In this document: one piece after another, positions 62,605 to 64,000 of the stretch | How the letters are laid out: each line of letters opens with the position of its first letter | Position numbering within the stretch: the stretch's first letter is position 1 | Translations under genes and position numbers: made by a program | Notes under the pieces: generated by a model | What the model saw: the letters and a program-made list of their open reading frames with translations, nothing else | What the model was told of the DNA's origin: nothing | Databases searched by the model: none | Assembly (NCBI GenBank): GCA_016745075.1 | Contig: JADGDD010000001.1 | Span: 683,125 to 747,124, forward strand | Direction of reading: 5' to 3' | Length of the DNA: 64,000 nucleotides | Source: Planctomycetota bacterium | GTDB taxonomy: Bacteria > Planctomycetota > UBA11346

Positions 62605-63285
62605 TTATGAAATAAGTGGGTCGTCAATTCCTGCTTCTGCAAAGCCTTTGGCCCGTAAAACACAAGCTGGGCAGGTTCCACAAGGCGGTCGTTGACCATT
62701 ATAACATGTATGTGTATGAGCAAATAGCTCAACCTGCCCCAATGATTGCATCAAACGAATGCTTTCCGCTTTATCAATAAACATCAGTGGTGTGTGAATC
62801 GTAAATGGAGCGTCTATTCCTGCCCGAAGCGCCGCTTGCAAAGCCTTCATAGTCGCTTCTCGACAATCTGGGTACCCGCTAAAGTCGGTTTCGCAAACAC
62901 CGGTGACTAAATCGGTTATATCACGCTGCCAAGCATAGGCAGCAGCTAAGGTCATAAAAACGAGGTTTCGCCCTGGAACAAAAGTATTTGGCAATGCAGG
63001 TTCACCCTCACTCGGTTTATCCTTCATCGTTTCAACAGCAGTATCACTATCGGTTAAAGCATTGCCACCAAGATCAGACAAGCTAGACACAGCCACCACA
63101 CGATGAGCAACATTGCATAAATCAGCTAACCTTGCCGCACAATCGAGTTCTATCTTATGACGTTGACCGTAATCAAAAGAAATGGTTTCGACTCTGTTAT
63201 AACGCGCCAATGCCCATGCCAGACAGATCGTGCTATCCTGCCCTCCAGATAAAACCACCAATGCTGCGTCTGTATTCTTAGCCAT
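62605..63285 (-). CDS. queC: 7-cyano-7-deazaguanine synthase QueC
   Basis: This 226-residue protein converts 7-carboxy-7-deazaguanine to preQ0 using ATP and ammonia, in queuosine synthesis. The PP-loop LSGGQDSTICLAWA is at the start. FVPGRNLVFMTLAAAYAW and GVCETDFSGYPDCR are conserved, and the Cys cluster CYNGQRPPCGTCPACVLR binds zinc. No Shine-Dalgarno sequence is evident before ATG 63285. No preQ1 riboswitch was recognised in the 78 bases upstream. Confidence 0.96.
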   Translation of the reverse strand: MAKNTDAALVVLSGGQDSTICLAWALARYNRVETISFDYGQRHKIELDCAARLADLCNVAHRVVAVSSLSDLGGNALTDSDTAVETMKDKPSEGEPALPNTFVPGRNLVFMTLAAAYAWQRDITDLVTGVCETDFSGYPDCREATMKALQAALRAGIDAPFTIHTPLMFIDKAESIRLMQSLGQVELFAHTHTCYNGQRPPCGTCPACVLRAKGFAEAGIDDPLIS

Positions 63286-63363
63286 GTTTGGAAGTGTGCA
63301 TAAAATAGTTCAACGGCAAGGAGCAGCCATTGCTCACGAGTGATCTATCTACAGACTAGACAC

Positions 63364-64000
63364 ATGAATGACAGCACCCCTCCGCCAGCAGGATTCTCTC
63401 TCGAAGCGCCTTATGAACCCATGGGCGACCAACCACAAGCTATTGCTGACTTAGTTGAAGGCATCAATGCTGGCATGCGTTTTAGCACGTTGTTGGGGGT
63501 TACAGGTAGTGGTAAGACTTTTACTATGGCCAATGTTATCAACGAGGTGCAACGACCTACATTAATACTCTCTCATAATAAAACGTTAGCAGCCCAGCTC
63601 TACAGTGAATTCAAAGGATTTTTTCCCAATAATGCTGTTGAATATTTTGTGTCCTATTATGATTACTATCAGCCGGAAGCCTATGTACCATCAAAAGATT
63701 TATACATAGAAAAAGAGAGCTCGGTCAATGAAGAAATTGACAAATTACGTTTATCGGCCACCCGTTCGCTGCTCTCTCGGCGTGACGTTATTATCGTTGC
63801 TTCAGTATCTAGTATCTACGGATTGGGATCTCCACGAGCCTATCAAGATTTAACCGTTCAAGTACAAGTTGGCCAACAAATTGAACGAAATGAGATGTTG
63901 GCTGAATTAGTGAGCATTCAATACAAACGTGGCGATCTTGAATTTGCCCGCGGGCATTTCCGCGTTCGTGGTGATGTAGTGGATATTTGGCCCGCCTATG
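63364..64000 (+). CDS. uvrB: Excinuclease ABC subunit B UvrB (partial, 5' end)
   Basis: From ATG 63364 the frame is open to the window edge (212 codons). Motifs: [35 protein letters not shown] (Walker A), [20 protein letters not shown], the beta-hairpin [20 protein letters not shown], and [14 protein letters not shown]. UvrB is the damage-verifying helicase of nucleotide excision repair. It is divergent from queC across 78 bases. No strong Shine-Dalgarno sequence is seen. Confidence 0.97.
   Translation, partial: MNDSTPPPAGFSLEAPYEPMGDQPQAIADLVEGINAGMRFSTLLGVTGSGKTFTMANVINEVQRPTLILSHNKTLAAQLYSEFKGFFPNNAVEYFVSYYDYYQPEAYVPSKDLYIEKESSVNEEIDKLRLSATRSLLSRRDVIIVASVSSIYGLGSPRAYQDLTVQVQVGQQIERNEMLAELVSIQYKRGDLEFARGHFRVRGDVVDIWPAY

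Noticed and set aside
1..64000. CRISPR arrays, insertion sequences, prophage or integrase genes.
   Set aside because: No regularly spaced repeats, transposase or integrase motifs were seen in any frame, so the clusters are not visibly bounded by mobile elements.

Overview
The window looks like a chromosomal segment of a glycan-degrading bacterium of the PVC superphylum (Lentisphaerota, Kiritimatiellota or Planctomycetota). The exact phylum is my inference. It rests on Cys-type sulfatases, secreted tandem SUMF1-domain proteins, very large PQQ-type beta-propellers and hydrazine-synthase-alpha-like cytochromes occurring together. Nearly every gene is on the minus strand. Positions 1 to about 54.7 kb are accessory carbohydrate and redox clusters. 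From 54.9 kb on there is a housekeeping stretch: tRNA-Ser, SRP RNA, thiG, dnaA, a PfkB kinase, dtd, queC and the start of uvrB.

Layout, read in the direction of minus-strand transcription. (1) 54.7 to 33.3 kb: a LacI regulator with a palindromic operator over its own promoter leads an alpha/beta-hydrolase-like protein and an SGNH esterase. Then come two giant paralogous clan-A-like glycosidases (about 1150 aa), another glycosidase, two propeller proteins with an embedded decayed methyltransferase fold, a metallophosphoesterase and a GntR regulator. A second promoter is visible before the first giant glycosidase. (2) 33.3 to 30.5 kb: two plus-strand AraC regulators, each divergent from a minus-strand glycosidase gene or operon (a GH43-like five-bladed propeller enzyme, and GH172). 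(3) 30.3 to 17.8 kb: a seven-gene operon of GH172, sulfatase, secreted tandem-SUMF1 protein, secreted PQQ propeller, two more sulfatases and a secreted glycosidase, closed by a strong hairpin terminator. (4) 17.7 to 5.4 kb: an IclR-led six-gene operon with overlapping or abutting genes. It encodes three secreted c-type cytochrome/propeller proteins, a chorismatase/RidA-fold protein and a small propeller. (5) 5.3 to 0 kb: a small secreted-peptide ORF, a fusion of tandem SUMF1 with a PQQ propeller, and a truncated propeller gene.

Clusters 1 to 3 read as a sulfated-polysaccharide utilisation locus: secreted glycosidases and esterases would act outside, while sulfatases and GH172 without signal peptides would act in the cytoplasm. 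Cluster 4 is the least explained. It is a regulated set of exported hemoproteins related to anammox hydrazine synthase alpha, coupled to a cytoplasmic chorismatase-like enzyme, with no glycosidase. It is my leading candidate for an undescribed system. All functional statements come from reading motifs and gene order; no database search was possible.
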